Assembly (NCBI RefSeq): GCF_033406955.1 | Contig: NZ_CP137734.1 | Coordinates: 5,456,001 to 5,520,000 of the forward strand | Length of the DNA: 64,000 nt | Direction of reading: 5' to 3' | Origin: Streptomyces violaceoruber | Lineage (GTDB): Bacteria; Actinomycetota; Actinomycetes; Streptomycetales; Streptomycetaceae | Part shown: in pieces, positions 50,490-58,262 of the stretch | How the letters are laid out: every line of letters begins with the position of its first letter | How positions within the stretch are numbered: the stretch's first letter is position 1 | Notes under the pieces: model-generated | Database searches by the model: none | Seen by the model: only the letters and a program-made list of their open reading frames with translations | What the model was told of the DNA's origin: nothing | Position numbers and translations under genes: made by a program

Positions 50490-50717
50490 ATGAAGAAGAG
50501 CGCTGCTGTCGTCGCGGGCGCGATCATGGCCCTCGGCATGGCCGCCCCGGCCTTCGCCGACGCCGGCGCCGAGGGTGCCGCCGTAGGCTCCCCGGGCGTC
50601 CTGTCCGGCAACGTCATCCAGGTTCCCGTGCACGTTCCCGTCAACGTGTGCGGCAACAGCATCAACGTCGTTGGTCTGCTGAACCCGGCGTTCGGCAACA
50701 AGTGCGAGAACGACTGA
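50490..50717 (+). CDS. chpD: Short chaplin ChpD
   Basis: A 75-residue short chaplin. The signal peptide (MKKSAAVVAGAIMALGMAAPAFA, ~23) is followed by one hydrophobic chaplin domain with the family pattern GSPGVLSGN, QVPVHVPVN, CGN, NVVGLLNPAFGNKC and two Cys for an intramolecular disulfide. Chaplins self-assemble into amyloid-like fibrils at air-water interfaces, letting aerial hyphae break surface tension. ATG 50490 follows AAGGGAAAG. It lies between rdlA and chpA as in S. coelicolor (chpA-chpD-rdlA-rdlB). Confidence 0.95.
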   Translation: MKKSAAVVAGAIMALGMAAPAFADAGAEGAAVGSPGVLSGNVIQVPVHVPVNVCGNSINVVGLLNPAFGNKCEND

Positions 50718-50868
50718 CGTCGTTCCGCACCGACCGGCTGCGTCATGGCCGGCCTTGGCCAACTCGTTTGGTTCGGGGCCGGCTTTTCCCCTTCTTGCAG
50801 CCCGTCCTCCCGGAGCGTTCTCCGGCCGTCTCTCATCTCTCATCTCTCCAAGCAGGAAGACAACCAGA

Positions 50869-51645
50869 GTGCGACAGACCCTGAGCAGGGGGATGGTCGC
50901 GGCTGCCGCCGCGACGGGCATCCTTTCCCTGTGCGGCAGCCCCGCCCTTGCCGACTCGCATGCGGACGGGGCCGCCACGAACTCGCCGGGCGCCGTGTCC
51001 GGCAACGCCCTCCAGGTCCCCGTCGACGTGCCCGTGAACGCCTGCGGCAACACCGTCGACGTGATCGCCGCCCTGAACCCGGCCTTCGGCAACGAGTGCG
51101 AGAACGCCTCGGACGAGAAGACCGACGGCCACGGCGGCGGGTACGGCGAGGACGCGTCGTCCTCGTCCTCGACTTCGGCCTCGTCGTCCGGTTCCCACGC
51201 GGACGGTGCGACCGAGGGCTCGCCCGGCGTCGGTTCCGGCAACAACGCGCAGGTCCCGGTCGACGTGCCGGTCAACCTCTGCGGCAACACCGTCGACGTG
51301 ATCGCCGCGCTGAACCCGGTCTTCGGCAACAAGTGCGAGAACGACGCGGAGGAGCCCCCCGGCTACGGCGAGGAGGAACCGCCGCCCCCCACCACGCCGC
51401 CCGGCTACGGCGAGGAGGAGCCGCCGCCGCCCACCCACGAGGAGCCGCCGCCGCCCTCGGGCGAGGAGGAGCCCCCGCCGCCGTCCGAGGAGGAGCACAC
51501 CCCGCCGGCTCCCCAGACGGAGCAGCCGCCCGCCCTGGCCGAGACCGGCAGCGAGGGCACCCTGGGCGCCGCGGCCGCCGGTGCCGTGCTGATCGCGGGC
51601 GGAGCGATCCTGTACCGCAGGGGCCGCGCCCTCAGCGGCCGCTGA
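50869..51645 (+). CDS. chpA: Long chaplin ChpA, sortase-anchored
   Basis: A 258-residue long chaplin. After a signal peptide (~28) come two chaplin domains (~33-81 and ~112-159), each with two Cys and the QVPVDVPVN / DVIAALNP core, separated by a Gly/Ser linker. A Pro/Glu-rich wall-spanning region follows (~160-222), then the sortase signal LAETG (~223-227), a membrane helix (~233-250) and a basic tail (RRGR). Class E sortases of Streptomyces recognise LAxTG and would attach it to peptidoglycan, where it nucleates short chaplins. GTG 50869 follows AGGAAGA. The two domains share a near-identical ~88-bp DNA segment. Confidence 0.95.
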   Translation: MRQTLSRGMVAAAAATGILSLCGSPALADSHADGAATNSPGAVSGNALQVPVDVPVNACGNTVDVIAALNPAFGNECENASDEKTDGHGGGYGEDASSSSSTSASSSGSHADGATEGSPGVGSGNNAQVPVDVPVNLCGNTVDVIAALNPVFGNKCENDAEEPPGYGEEEPPPPTTPPGYGEEEPPPPTHEEPPPPSGEEEPPPPSEEEHTPPAPQTEQPPALAETGSEGTLGAAAAGAVLIAGGAILYRRGRALSGR

Positions 51646-51661
51646 CCCCACCCGCCACCCC

Positions 51662-51700
51662 GACGCCCCCGGCCGGTCCGCACGGACCGCCGGGGGCGTC
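51662..51700. terminator. Bidirectional terminator after chpA
   Basis: A stem of ~17-18 bp with one bulged C (GACGCCCCCGG-CGGTCC / GGACCG-CCGGGGGCGTC), between chpA and the convergent ATP-grasp gene. Confidence 0.85.
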
Positions 51701-51734
51701 GTCGTCGCCTCCCCCCCTCCCCGGTGCGCGCGGC

Positions 51735-53033
51735 TCAGCGGCTGCGCGCCCGGTCCTCGTCGGGGCGGTCGGCGTGGTCCGCCGGTGGGGCGGAGGCCTG
51801 GCGTACGACGCGGGCGCCGGACGGGGCCGGGGCGCCGGGCCGGGCGCCGCCCCGGTGCACGCGGTCCCGCAGCCGGGCGCTCACATGGCGGCCCCACAGC
51901 GCCCACAGCGCCCGGCCCGGCGCCCGGTCGTCCCGTGCGTGCCAGGCCAGCTCCCGGCCCCCGTGCCCCTCGCGGGCCGGACGCAGCGCGCTCAGCGGCG
52001 CGTAGTTCTCCACCACGAACACCCGCCCCGGCCGCGGCGCCCCCTGCGGCAGCGGGCGGTGGGTCAGGTCCAGGTGCAGGGCCCGTACGACGTCCAGTCC
52101 GGCGGTGTCGGTGAACAGCCGGAACTGGGCGCCGGGGCGCGGGTTGAAGTCGAGCAGGTGATAGCGGCCCGTGGTGCCGCAGCGGCGGAAGTCGAGGTCG
52201 AAGACGCCCCGGTAGCCCAGCTCCGCGGTGACCCGCTCGGCGAGCGCCTGGACCTGCGGGTTCGGTGTCCAGCGGCCCACCGCCGTCAGACCGGCGCCGC
52301 GCGGCCTGGCCCGCGTCTTGCGGCCGGGACCGCCCGCCCGGACCGCGCCGAAGCGGTCGGCGTACCCGTGGAAGAACCAGTCCCGGTCGGCGCCCGGCGG
52401 CAGGAACGCCTGGAGCAGCAGCCGGCTGCCCGCCTCCTCGGCCCGCAGGTACAGCTCCCCGGCCTCCCGCGCCGAGCGCACCAGCACCGTGCTGCGCAGC
52501 CCGCCGCCCGGGGGCACCAGCCAGGGGCGGCTCCACTTCGCCACCACCGGCAGACCCAGCCGCCACGCCGCCCGCGCCGCCTCCGCCGCGCCGTCCGGCA
52601 CCAGCGTCTCGGGGTGCGGGACGTCCAGCGACGCGCACACACCGGCCAGCTCCGCCTTGTCGGCCACGCGCGCGGGCAGCTCACCCGGCTGGTCGGGCAG
52701 CAGGTACCAGGGGGCCAGCTCCGTCCGCGCCCGGCCCACCGCCACGGCGCACGCGTCGTCCATCGGAATCAGCACCGCAGGCCGCGCGAGCCGCGCGGCG
52801 ACGCGGCGCAGGACCGCCGCGATCTCGGCGGGCGGCGCGCCGGGCGGCGGCGGGGTGTGCAGCCCCCTCAGGTAACGGGAGGCGCGGACCGGGCTGTCCG
52901 CGCAGTCGGCGACCACGTGCACGTCCACCCCCGCGCGGCCGAGCGAGCGCACGGCACCCAGCGTTCCGTGGTGAAAGGGATTCCGGTCCATCCGCAGCAC
53001 AACGGCGGGGACACGGGTGTCGAACAGCGACAC
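51735..53033 (-). CDS. ATP-grasp carboxylate-amine ligase-like protein
   Basis: A 432-residue ATP-grasp protein. The N-terminal pre-ATP-grasp region (VVLRMDRNPFHHGTLGAVRSLGRAGVDVHVV) is followed by the ATP-binding lobe (~110-330) with VADKAELAGVC, VVAKWSRPWL (the Lys that binds ATP phosphate), the metal-binding block GYRGVFDLDFRR (~290) and LLDFNPRPGAQFRL (~310; E/D-x-N-P-R). Such proteins join a carboxylate to an amine or thiol, for instance adding an amino acid to a glycan or peptide. The GTG at 53033 follows GAAGGAA. It is divergent from the GH26-like gene beside the exopolysaccharide operon, so modification of that polymer is possible. Confidence 0.85.
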   Translation of the reverse strand: MSLFDTRVPAVVLRMDRNPFHHGTLGAVRSLGRAGVDVHVVADCADSPVRASRYLRGLHTPPPPGAPPAEIAAVLRRVAARLARPAVLIPMDDACAVAVGRARTELAPWYLLPDQPGELPARVADKAELAGVCASLDVPHPETLVPDGAAEAARAAWRLGLPVVAKWSRPWLVPPGGGLRSTVLVRSAREAGELYLRAEEAGSRLLLQAFLPPGADRDWFFHGYADRFGAVRAGGPGRKTRARPRGAGLTAVGRWTPNPQVQALAERVTAELGYRGVFDLDFRRCGTTGRYHLLDFNPRPGAQFRLFTDTAGLDVVRALHLDLTHRPLPQGAPRPGRVFVVENYAPLSALRPAREGHGGRELAWHARDDRAPGRALWALWGRHVSARLRDRVHRGGARPGAPAPSGARVVRQASAPPADHADRPDEDRARSR

Positions 53034-53177
53034 GGGAGACTTCCTTCGGATCGGGAGGTGGTTCACCGGTGCGGGCGATCAACGCACTCGAAAGCCGTAA
53101 CGGCGGTGGCGTGATGGCATTTCATATGACTGAGTGTCAGTAACGAGGCACAGAACGAAAGACCAAAGGAGGCCGGC

Positions 53178-54365
53178 ATGGCCGCACGGCAGTCACGGAC
53201 CCGGTCCAGGCGGCGTCCGGCGCACGCCGCGGCCGCGGCGATCGCGGCGGCGGCGTTCCTCGCCGCGGGCCCCGGTGTCGCCGTCGGCGAACCGGCCGCG
53301 CCCGACCCCACCCCCGCCTTCGGCGCGTACCTCGACTACGGTCCCCGGGGCGTGGCCCGGATGGCGGCGCTGAGCCACTGGCTGGGCGGCGCCGAACTCC
53401 GCGTCGGCCACACCTACCTGCCCGGCGACCGCTGGAGCAACATCGAGGGCGCCCCCGGCTTCCTCGACGTGTGGGCCGACTGGCGCACCCGCAAGGCCGA
53501 CCGGATGCTCGTCCTCAACGTGCCCATGATGGAGCGCAACGAGGCGCACGTCGACGACGACGAGGTGCGCGACCTGCTGCGCCAGGGCGCCGCCGGACGC
53601 TTCGACCACCACTTCCGCGCCCTCGCCGAACGCCTGGTCGCCCTCAAGGTGCCGGACACGGTCCTGGTGCTCGGCTGGGAGATGAACGGCACCACCTACA
53701 CCCACCGCTGCGGGCCGGACCCCGAGGCGTGGAAGACGTACTGGAACCGGATCGTCACCACCATGCGCGCGGTGCCCGGGCAGAAGTTCCGGTTCGACTT
53801 CGCGCCGAGCCGCGGCCGGGACGCCGTGCCCTGGACGCAGTGCTATCCCGGCGACGCCACCGTCGACATCATCGGCATGGACTCCTACGACCAGCCGCGC
53901 GGCATGTCCTTCGACGAACAGGTGAAGGAGCCGTACGGGCTCCAGGCGCACGTGGACTTCGCGAAGGCGCACGGCAAGCCCGTCTCCTACCCGGAATGGG
54001 GACTGTTCCGCAACGGCGACAACGCCGCCTACATGCGGCGCATGCTCGCCTGGATGGACGAGCACAAGCCCGTGTACAACACGGTCACCGACTACTGCCC
54101 GCACGGCGTGTGGCAGTGCGACGACAATCCCCGCTCCACGGCCGTCTACCGGTCCGTGCTCTTCGGCCGCGTCGACGAGCCCGAGCCGACGGCCCCGACA
54201 CCCACAGAGCCCACCACACCCACCGCGCCGCCCGTGCCCCCGGTGCCGTCCACCGTGCCCGAGCCCCCGGCCGGCTGCTCGCCGCTGGAACTGGGCGACT
54301 GGGTCGAGTACTGGCTCGGCGGGAAGCTGTGCATGCGCCTGGACTGGTACGCGCGGGACAAGTAG
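53178..54365 (+). CDS. Secreted GH26-like glycoside hydrolase
   Basis: A 395-residue secreted enzyme. The signal peptide (Arg-rich n-region, hydrophobic AAAAIAAAAFLAAG, to ~38) is followed by a TIM barrel related to GH26 beta-mannanases. It has the acid/base Glu in LVLGWEMNG (~165) and the nucleophile Glu in SYPEWGLF (~275), plus DIIGMDSYDQ. A Pro/Thr linker (~335-365) leads to a short Cys-containing C-terminal tail (GDWVEYWLGGKLCMRLDWY). It lies beside the exopolysaccharide operon, with which it is convergent, and may trim or release that polymer (inferred). ATG 53178 follows AAAGGAGG. Confidence 0.87.
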   Translation: MAARQSRTRSRRRPAHAAAAAIAAAAFLAAGPGVAVGEPAAPDPTPAFGAYLDYGPRGVARMAALSHWLGGAELRVGHTYLPGDRWSNIEGAPGFLDVWADWRTRKADRMLVLNVPMMERNEAHVDDDEVRDLLRQGAAGRFDHHFRALAERLVALKVPDTVLVLGWEMNGTTYTHRCGPDPEAWKTYWNRIVTTMRAVPGQKFRFDFAPSRGRDAVPWTQCYPGDATVDIIGMDSYDQPRGMSFDEQVKEPYGLQAHVDFAKAHGKPVSYPEWGLFRNGDNAAYMRRMLAWMDEHKPVYNTVTDYCPHGVWQCDDNPRSTAVYRSVLFGRVDEPEPTAPTPTEPTTPTAPPVPPVPSTVPEPPAGCSPLELGDWVEYWLGGKLCMRLDWYARDK

Positions 54366-54402
54366 CGGCGTGCGCAGGGTGCCGCGGTGGCGGCCGGCCC
54401 GG

Positions 54403-55551
54403 TCAGGTGCCGCCACCGGCGCTCCCCTTCCGCTCCGCCCGCCGCCGCAGCAGCTCCTTGCCCCGCCGTCGTGCGGCGGCGTCGGCCACGGTCGCCGCCA
54501 GCAGCGGCGCCGTGCGGCGGCGGGCCAGCAGCAGCCGCTGGTTCGGCACCGGCTCCGGACGCCAGTGGTGCTTGTACGGCTCGTTGCCGCGCAGCAGGCT
54601 GAGCGCGCCGCGCCCCGGGGCACGGGCGTACTCGGCGCACGTGTCCAGCAGCATCACCGCCACGTCCGCCTTCCGCTCCCGCAACCGGGGATGCGCGCCG
54701 TACAGGTAGCCCCCGGCCAGCCGGTGGGCCAGCAGCGTCACGTCCACGGCCACCACCTCGTCGGCCATCCGGAACTCGGTGACCACCGCGTCCCCGGACC
54801 GCACCATCGGCCCCACCGCCCGCACCAGGTGCTCGCGGAAGCGGGTCCGCAGGTGCTCGCCGGTCACCTTCCGGCCCCGCCACTGCAACCGGTGCAGGTC
54901 GAGGAGCCGGCGCAGCGCCGCCTCCGTCTCGTCGGGCAGCACGGGACGGCCCTTGACGCCGAGCGCGTCCAGCCGGCGCAGCTGGGCGCGGACCCGCTGC
55001 CTGGCCTTGGCCGAGGGCAGCCGGGCGACCAGCTCGTCCATGGGGAGGGCGGGCAGCTCCAGGCAGAGCGAGTCCGCGAGCCGGTGCCGGGGCCCGTGCC
55101 AGTGTGCGTAGAGCCGTTCGGCGGCGGCGCCCGGCCGTACCTCGCGCAGGTCGATCAGCGCGGTGCTGGCCACCGCCGCGAGGCCCGCGGCGAGCGCGGC
55201 CACCGCGTCCGGGCCGCGCTCGTCGTCCAGCAGGACGTCCCCGTAGTCCGAGATCGCCCCGCCCAGCGGCACCAGCGCCGGGACCGGGCGCCGTACGAGC
55301 GTCAGCGGCGCCGCGCCGACCAGTTCGCCGCCCTCGCGGGCCAGCACCAGTCGCAGCCGCCCGGCCGAACCGTACGAACGCCACCAGGAGAGCAGCCAGG
55401 CGTGGCTCTGGAACGGGGTCGCGGCGGCGCACCGGCCGTACAGCCGCCGCCACTGCGGGGCCAGCTCGGCGAAGGCGCCCTCGTCGGTGACCAGTTCGAC
55501 GGTGTGACCGGGCGGGAGCGTGCCCGGTCGCGGCGGCCTGCGGTGCCTCAC
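54403..55551 (-). CDS. CelD/BcsL-type GNAT acetyltransferase
   Basis: A 382-residue protein of the CelD/BcsL (Acetyltransf_6) double-GNAT family found in polysaccharide clusters. N-terminal half: TPFQSHAWLLSWWRSYG (~45-61) and LRLVLAREGGELVGAAPLTLVRR. C-terminal GNAT core: DAVVTEFRMADEVVAVDVTLLAHRLAGGYLYGAHPRLRERKADVAVMLLD (~255-305), then LSLLRGNEPYKHHWRPE. It probably acylates sugar residues of the exopolysaccharide. The GTG at 55551 overlaps the stop of the Wzz-like gene by 4 bp. It is the last gene of the operon. Confidence 0.85.
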   Translation of the reverse strand: MRHRRPPRPGTLPPGHTVELVTDEGAFAELAPQWRRLYGRCAAATPFQSHAWLLSWWRSYGSAGRLRLVLAREGGELVGAAPLTLVRRPVPALVPLGGAISDYGDVLLDDERGPDAVAALAAGLAAVASTALIDLREVRPGAAAERLYAHWHGPRHRLADSLCLELPALPMDELVARLPSAKARQRVRAQLRRLDALGVKGRPVLPDETEAALRRLLDLHRLQWRGRKVTGEHLRTRFREHLVRAVGPMVRSGDAVVTEFRMADEVVAVDVTLLAHRLAGGYLYGAHPRLRERKADVAVMLLDTCAEYARAPGRGALSLLRGNEPYKHHWRPEPVPNQRLLLARRRTAPLLAATVADAAARRRGKELLRRRAERKGSAGGGT

Positions 55552-56267
55552 AGCTGCCCGCGGACGTCGGCCGCCGGTGCCGGTCCGGGTACGGGCGCCG
55601 CCGCGCGGCCGGGCTCCCGCGCGGCGCGGCGCGGCCGGACCAGCAGGGCCAGCCCGCCGAGGAGCCCGCCCGCGCTCGCGCCCACCAGGCCCGTCACGGC
55701 GGTGGACGCCGAGGACGGCTCGGTGGGCTCGGTGGCCCGGGCGAACTGCCGCAGCTCCACGTGGGTGTCGTCGGCGGAGTCCGCCGCGTGCCGGGTCAGG
55801 GCGCGGGCGACGGCGTTGGCCATGTCGGCGGCCTCCTCCGGGTCGGCGGAGGTGGCCGTCACCGAGACCATCGGCGCGTCCGGCGAGGTCGCGGTGCGCA
55901 CGCTCCGCTCCAGGGTCGCCACCGGCACGTGGGCCCACATCTGGGCGTCCCCGAGCACCGCGAGCTGCGTGGCGACCCGGCCGTAGGCCTGCGCGAAGCC
56001 CAGCGCGGACGCCGGGTCGGACTGGTCGGCGGGGACGGCGACGACGTAACCGGTCGCCGTGTACTGCGGGGTGGTGAGCAGGCCGTACCCGGCGCCGAGC
56101 AGCCCGCCGGCGAGGACGCCGGCCGCGAGCGGGGACCACGGCGGCAGGGAGCGCAGACGGCGCGGGACCCGGCGCAGGACGGCCCGGACGCGGCGCGGGC
56201 GCGCGGGGGGTGCGGGCCCGTCGTCCGTCGCGGGTGCGGCCGGGGACTGGGTGAGGGGCTCGGTCAT
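55548..56267 (-). CDS. Wzz-like polysaccharide co-polymerase
   Basis: A 239-residue membrane protein with the Wzz/CapA topology. A Pro/Arg-rich cytoplasmic N-terminus leads to helix 1 (LAAGVLAGGLLGAGYGLLT, ~47-65). An extracellular domain (~70-185) with VPADQSDPASALGFAQAYGRVATQ and a coiled-coil-like alpha region follows, then helix 2 (TGLVGASAGGLLGGLALLV, ~190-208) and a short basic tail. No kinase domain is attached or adjacent within the window. It should regulate polymer chain length with the O-antigen ligase-type polymerase. ATG 56267 overlaps the glycosyltransferase stop by 4 bp. Confidence 0.82.
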   Translation of the reverse strand: MTEPLTQSPAAPATDDGPAPPARPRRVRAVLRRVPRRLRSLPPWSPLAAGVLAGGLLGAGYGLLTTPQYTATGYVVAVPADQSDPASALGFAQAYGRVATQLAVLGDAQMWAHVPVATLERSVRTATSPDAPMVSVTATSADPEEAADMANAVARALTRHAADSADDTHVELRQFARATEPTEPSSASTAVTGLVGASAGGLLGGLALLVRPRRAAREPGRAAAPVPGPAPAADVRGQL

Positions 56268-57481
56268 GCGGGGGTGACTCCCTGGGATGCCGGGGACGGT
56301 GACGGTGACGGGGGCGGGGGCGGGGGCGGGGGCGCGGGCGGGGTGAGCGGTCGGGTGAGCGCGGTCGCGTACACGTCCATCAGCCGGGCCGCGCTGCGGG
56401 TGACGCAGTAGTGGCGGGCCGCCTCGGGCGCGGTGCGCATGCCGGGGACCGGGCCGTGGGACGCGCGGGTCTCGGCGAGGGCGCGCGCGAACTCCGCGGC
56501 ACCACCGGTGACCCGTCGTGCCGTGGGCGCCGCCTCGGGGGGCAGGTCCTCGATCGCCGGGCAGGAGGCGTACAGCACCGGCAGCCCCGACGCGAGCCCC
56601 TCCACGGCGGCCAGGCCGAAGGCCTCCTCCGGCGACGGCGACGCGAGGACGTCCATCGCGGCGGCGAGGGCGGGCAGGTCGGGGCCGGGGGAGCCGTCGG
56701 GGAGGCAGGGGCGTTCGCCGGTGAGCAGGACCCGGTCGGCGACCCCGGCCTCGCGGGCGGTGCGGCGCAGCAGGTGCTCCTCGGGACCGCCGCCGACCAG
56801 CAGCAGCCAGCAGTCGGGCGGAAGCAGGGCCAGGGCGCGGACCAGGACGTCGAAGCGTTTGGCCGCCGCCAGCCGGCCGACGCCGCCGACGACGTACGCG
56901 CCCTCGGGCAGGCCGAGGCGCCGCCGGGTGCGCAGCCGCCGGACCGGGTCGAAGCGGAAGCGGGCCAGGTCGATGCCGTTGGGCACCACCTCGATGCGGG
57001 GCGCGGGCACGCCCCAGCGCTGCAGCCGGTCGGCGACGGTGGGGGAGACGGCGACCGTGGCGCTGCCCAGGCGCTCCCCGGCCAGGTACAGGGCGCGGAC
57101 GCCCGGGGTGAGCGGGCGGCCCTCCATCTGGGAGTCGCCCAGGGAGTGTTCGGTGGCGACCACCGCGCGCACCCCGGCCAGCCGGGCGGCGATCCGGCCG
57201 TAGAGGCAGGCGCGGTAGAGGTGGGTGTGCACCAGGTCGTAGCCGCCGGTGCGGATCAGGCGGGCCAGGCGGGGCAGCGCGGCCAGGTCGCGGTTGCCGG
57301 TCATGCCGAGGTGGACGACGTGCACGCCGTCGGCCAGCAGTCCCTCGGCGACCGGGCCGGGGTTGGTGAGCGTCACCACGTCGCAGTCGACGGGCAGGTG
57401 ACGCAGGAGCAGCCGCAACTGCTGCTCGGCGCCGCCGACGCCGAGCCCCGTGATGATGTGCAGGGCCTTCACGTCCGTCAC
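56264..57481 (-). CDS. GT4-family glycosyltransferase
   Basis: A 405-residue GT-B fold glycosyltransferase. The N-terminal domain has ALHIITGLGVGGAEQQLRLLLRHL (~6-29) and DLVHTHLYRA. The C-terminal domain has VVPNGIDLARFR (~165), VGGVGRLAAAKRFDVLVRAL and the EX7E motif in SPSPEEAFGLAAVEGLASGLPV (~283-304), typical of GT4. It likely transfers a sugar from NDP-sugar to the lipid-linked repeat unit. The C-terminus is a Pro/Ser run (~380-400) encoded by GGGGGC-type repeats. GTG 57481 is 1 bp after the deacetylase stop. Confidence 0.9.
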   Translation of the reverse strand: MTDVKALHIITGLGVGGAEQQLRLLLRHLPVDCDVVTLTNPGPVAEGLLADGVHVVHLGMTGNRDLAALPRLARLIRTGGYDLVHTHLYRACLYGRIAARLAGVRAVVATEHSLGDSQMEGRPLTPGVRALYLAGERLGSATVAVSPTVADRLQRWGVPAPRIEVVPNGIDLARFRFDPVRRLRTRRRLGLPEGAYVVGGVGRLAAAKRFDVLVRALALLPPDCWLLLVGGGPEEHLLRRTAREAGVADRVLLTGERPCLPDGSPGPDLPALAAAMDVLASPSPEEAFGLAAVEGLASGLPVLYASCPAIEDLPPEAAPTARRVTGGAAEFARALAETRASHGPVPGMRTAPEAARHYCVTRSAARLMDVYATALTRPLTPPAPPPPPPPPSPSPSPASQGVTPA

Positions 57482-57482
57482 C

Positions 57483-58262
57483 TCACACCCCCGCCGCGGC
57501 CCGGCGGCGCAGGCGGTGCAGCCGGGTCTTCAGCAACAGCCGTACGGGTGTGTCGTTCTGGCCCACGTGCACGCGCGGCAGGGCGTACGGGCCGGTCAGC
57601 GGGCCGGGGTCGATGGCGCAGGCGTAGGTGTACCCGGCGGCGCGCACGGCGTCGGCTGCGCGGGCGTCGACCGTGCCGTACGGATAGCAGAAGCCGGTGA
57701 CCGGAGCACCGGCCAGCTCCGAGAGCAGCGCCCGGCTTTCGGCGGTCTCGGCGGTCAGCGTGGTGTCGTCCGCCGTGGTCAGGTCGACGTGGGTGAGGCC
57801 GTGCGAGCCGATCTCGACGCCCTCGGCGGCGGCCCGCCGGATGCCGTCGGCGGTCAGCAGCGGCTTGCGCGGGCCCAGCGGGTCCCAGGAGTTGACGCCG
57901 CCGAGCCGCCCCGGCAGCACGAAGAGGGTCGCCCCGCAGCCGTGGCGCCGCAGGCACGGCAGCGCGTGCTCGACGAAGTCGGCGTACCCGTCGTCGAAGG
58001 TCAGCCCCACCAGGTCCCCGCCGCCGCCCCGGGCGCGGGCGGCCAGCAGCTCGCCGACCGGCACACCGCGCAGCCCGCGCCGCCGCAGCCAGCCCAGCTG
58101 GGCGTCCAGCCGGTCGGGCGTGACCGTGATGCGGTACGGGTCGTCCGAGCGGTCGCCGACGGAGTGGTACATCGCGATCCAGGGGACGGGGGCCGGGCCG
58201 GGGCCGGGGCGGGCGTCAGCGGTCGTGGTCGTGGAAGGGGAACCGGAAGCGGAAACGGCCAT
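57483..58262 (-). CDS. Polysaccharide deacetylase (CE4 family)
   Basis: A 259-residue NodB-homology enzyme. WIAMYHSVG near the start, motif 1 as LTFDDGYADF (~105-114; catalytic Asp and metal Asp), motif 2 as IGSHGLTHVDL (~165-175; metal His), and motif 3 as GFCYPYGTVD (~205) are intact. It removes N-acetyl groups from polysaccharide, which would make a cationic polymer. It carries no evident signal peptide from ATG 58262, so it may act inside or on lipid-linked units, or be exported in a non-classical way. The start overlaps the flippase gene by 47 bp; GAAGG precedes it. Confidence 0.88.
   Translation of the reverse strand: MAVSASGSPSTTTTADARPGPGPAPVPWIAMYHSVGDRSDDPYRITVTPDRLDAQLGWLRRRGLRGVPVGELLAARARGGGGDLVGLTFDDGYADFVEHALPCLRRHGCGATLFVLPGRLGGVNSWDPLGPRKPLLTADGIRRAAAEGVEIGSHGLTHVDLTTADDTTLTAETAESRALLSELAGAPVTGFCYPYGTVDARAADAVRAAGYTYACAIDPGPLTGPYALPRVHVGQNDTPVRLLLKTRLHRLRRRAAAGV

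Noticed and set aside
56293..56340. GGGGGC repeat tract as a possible regulatory G-quadruplex
   Set aside because: It lies inside the coding region for the Pro-rich C-terminus of a glycosyltransferase; the repeat is explained by poly-Pro coding, and nothing else supports a regulatory role.
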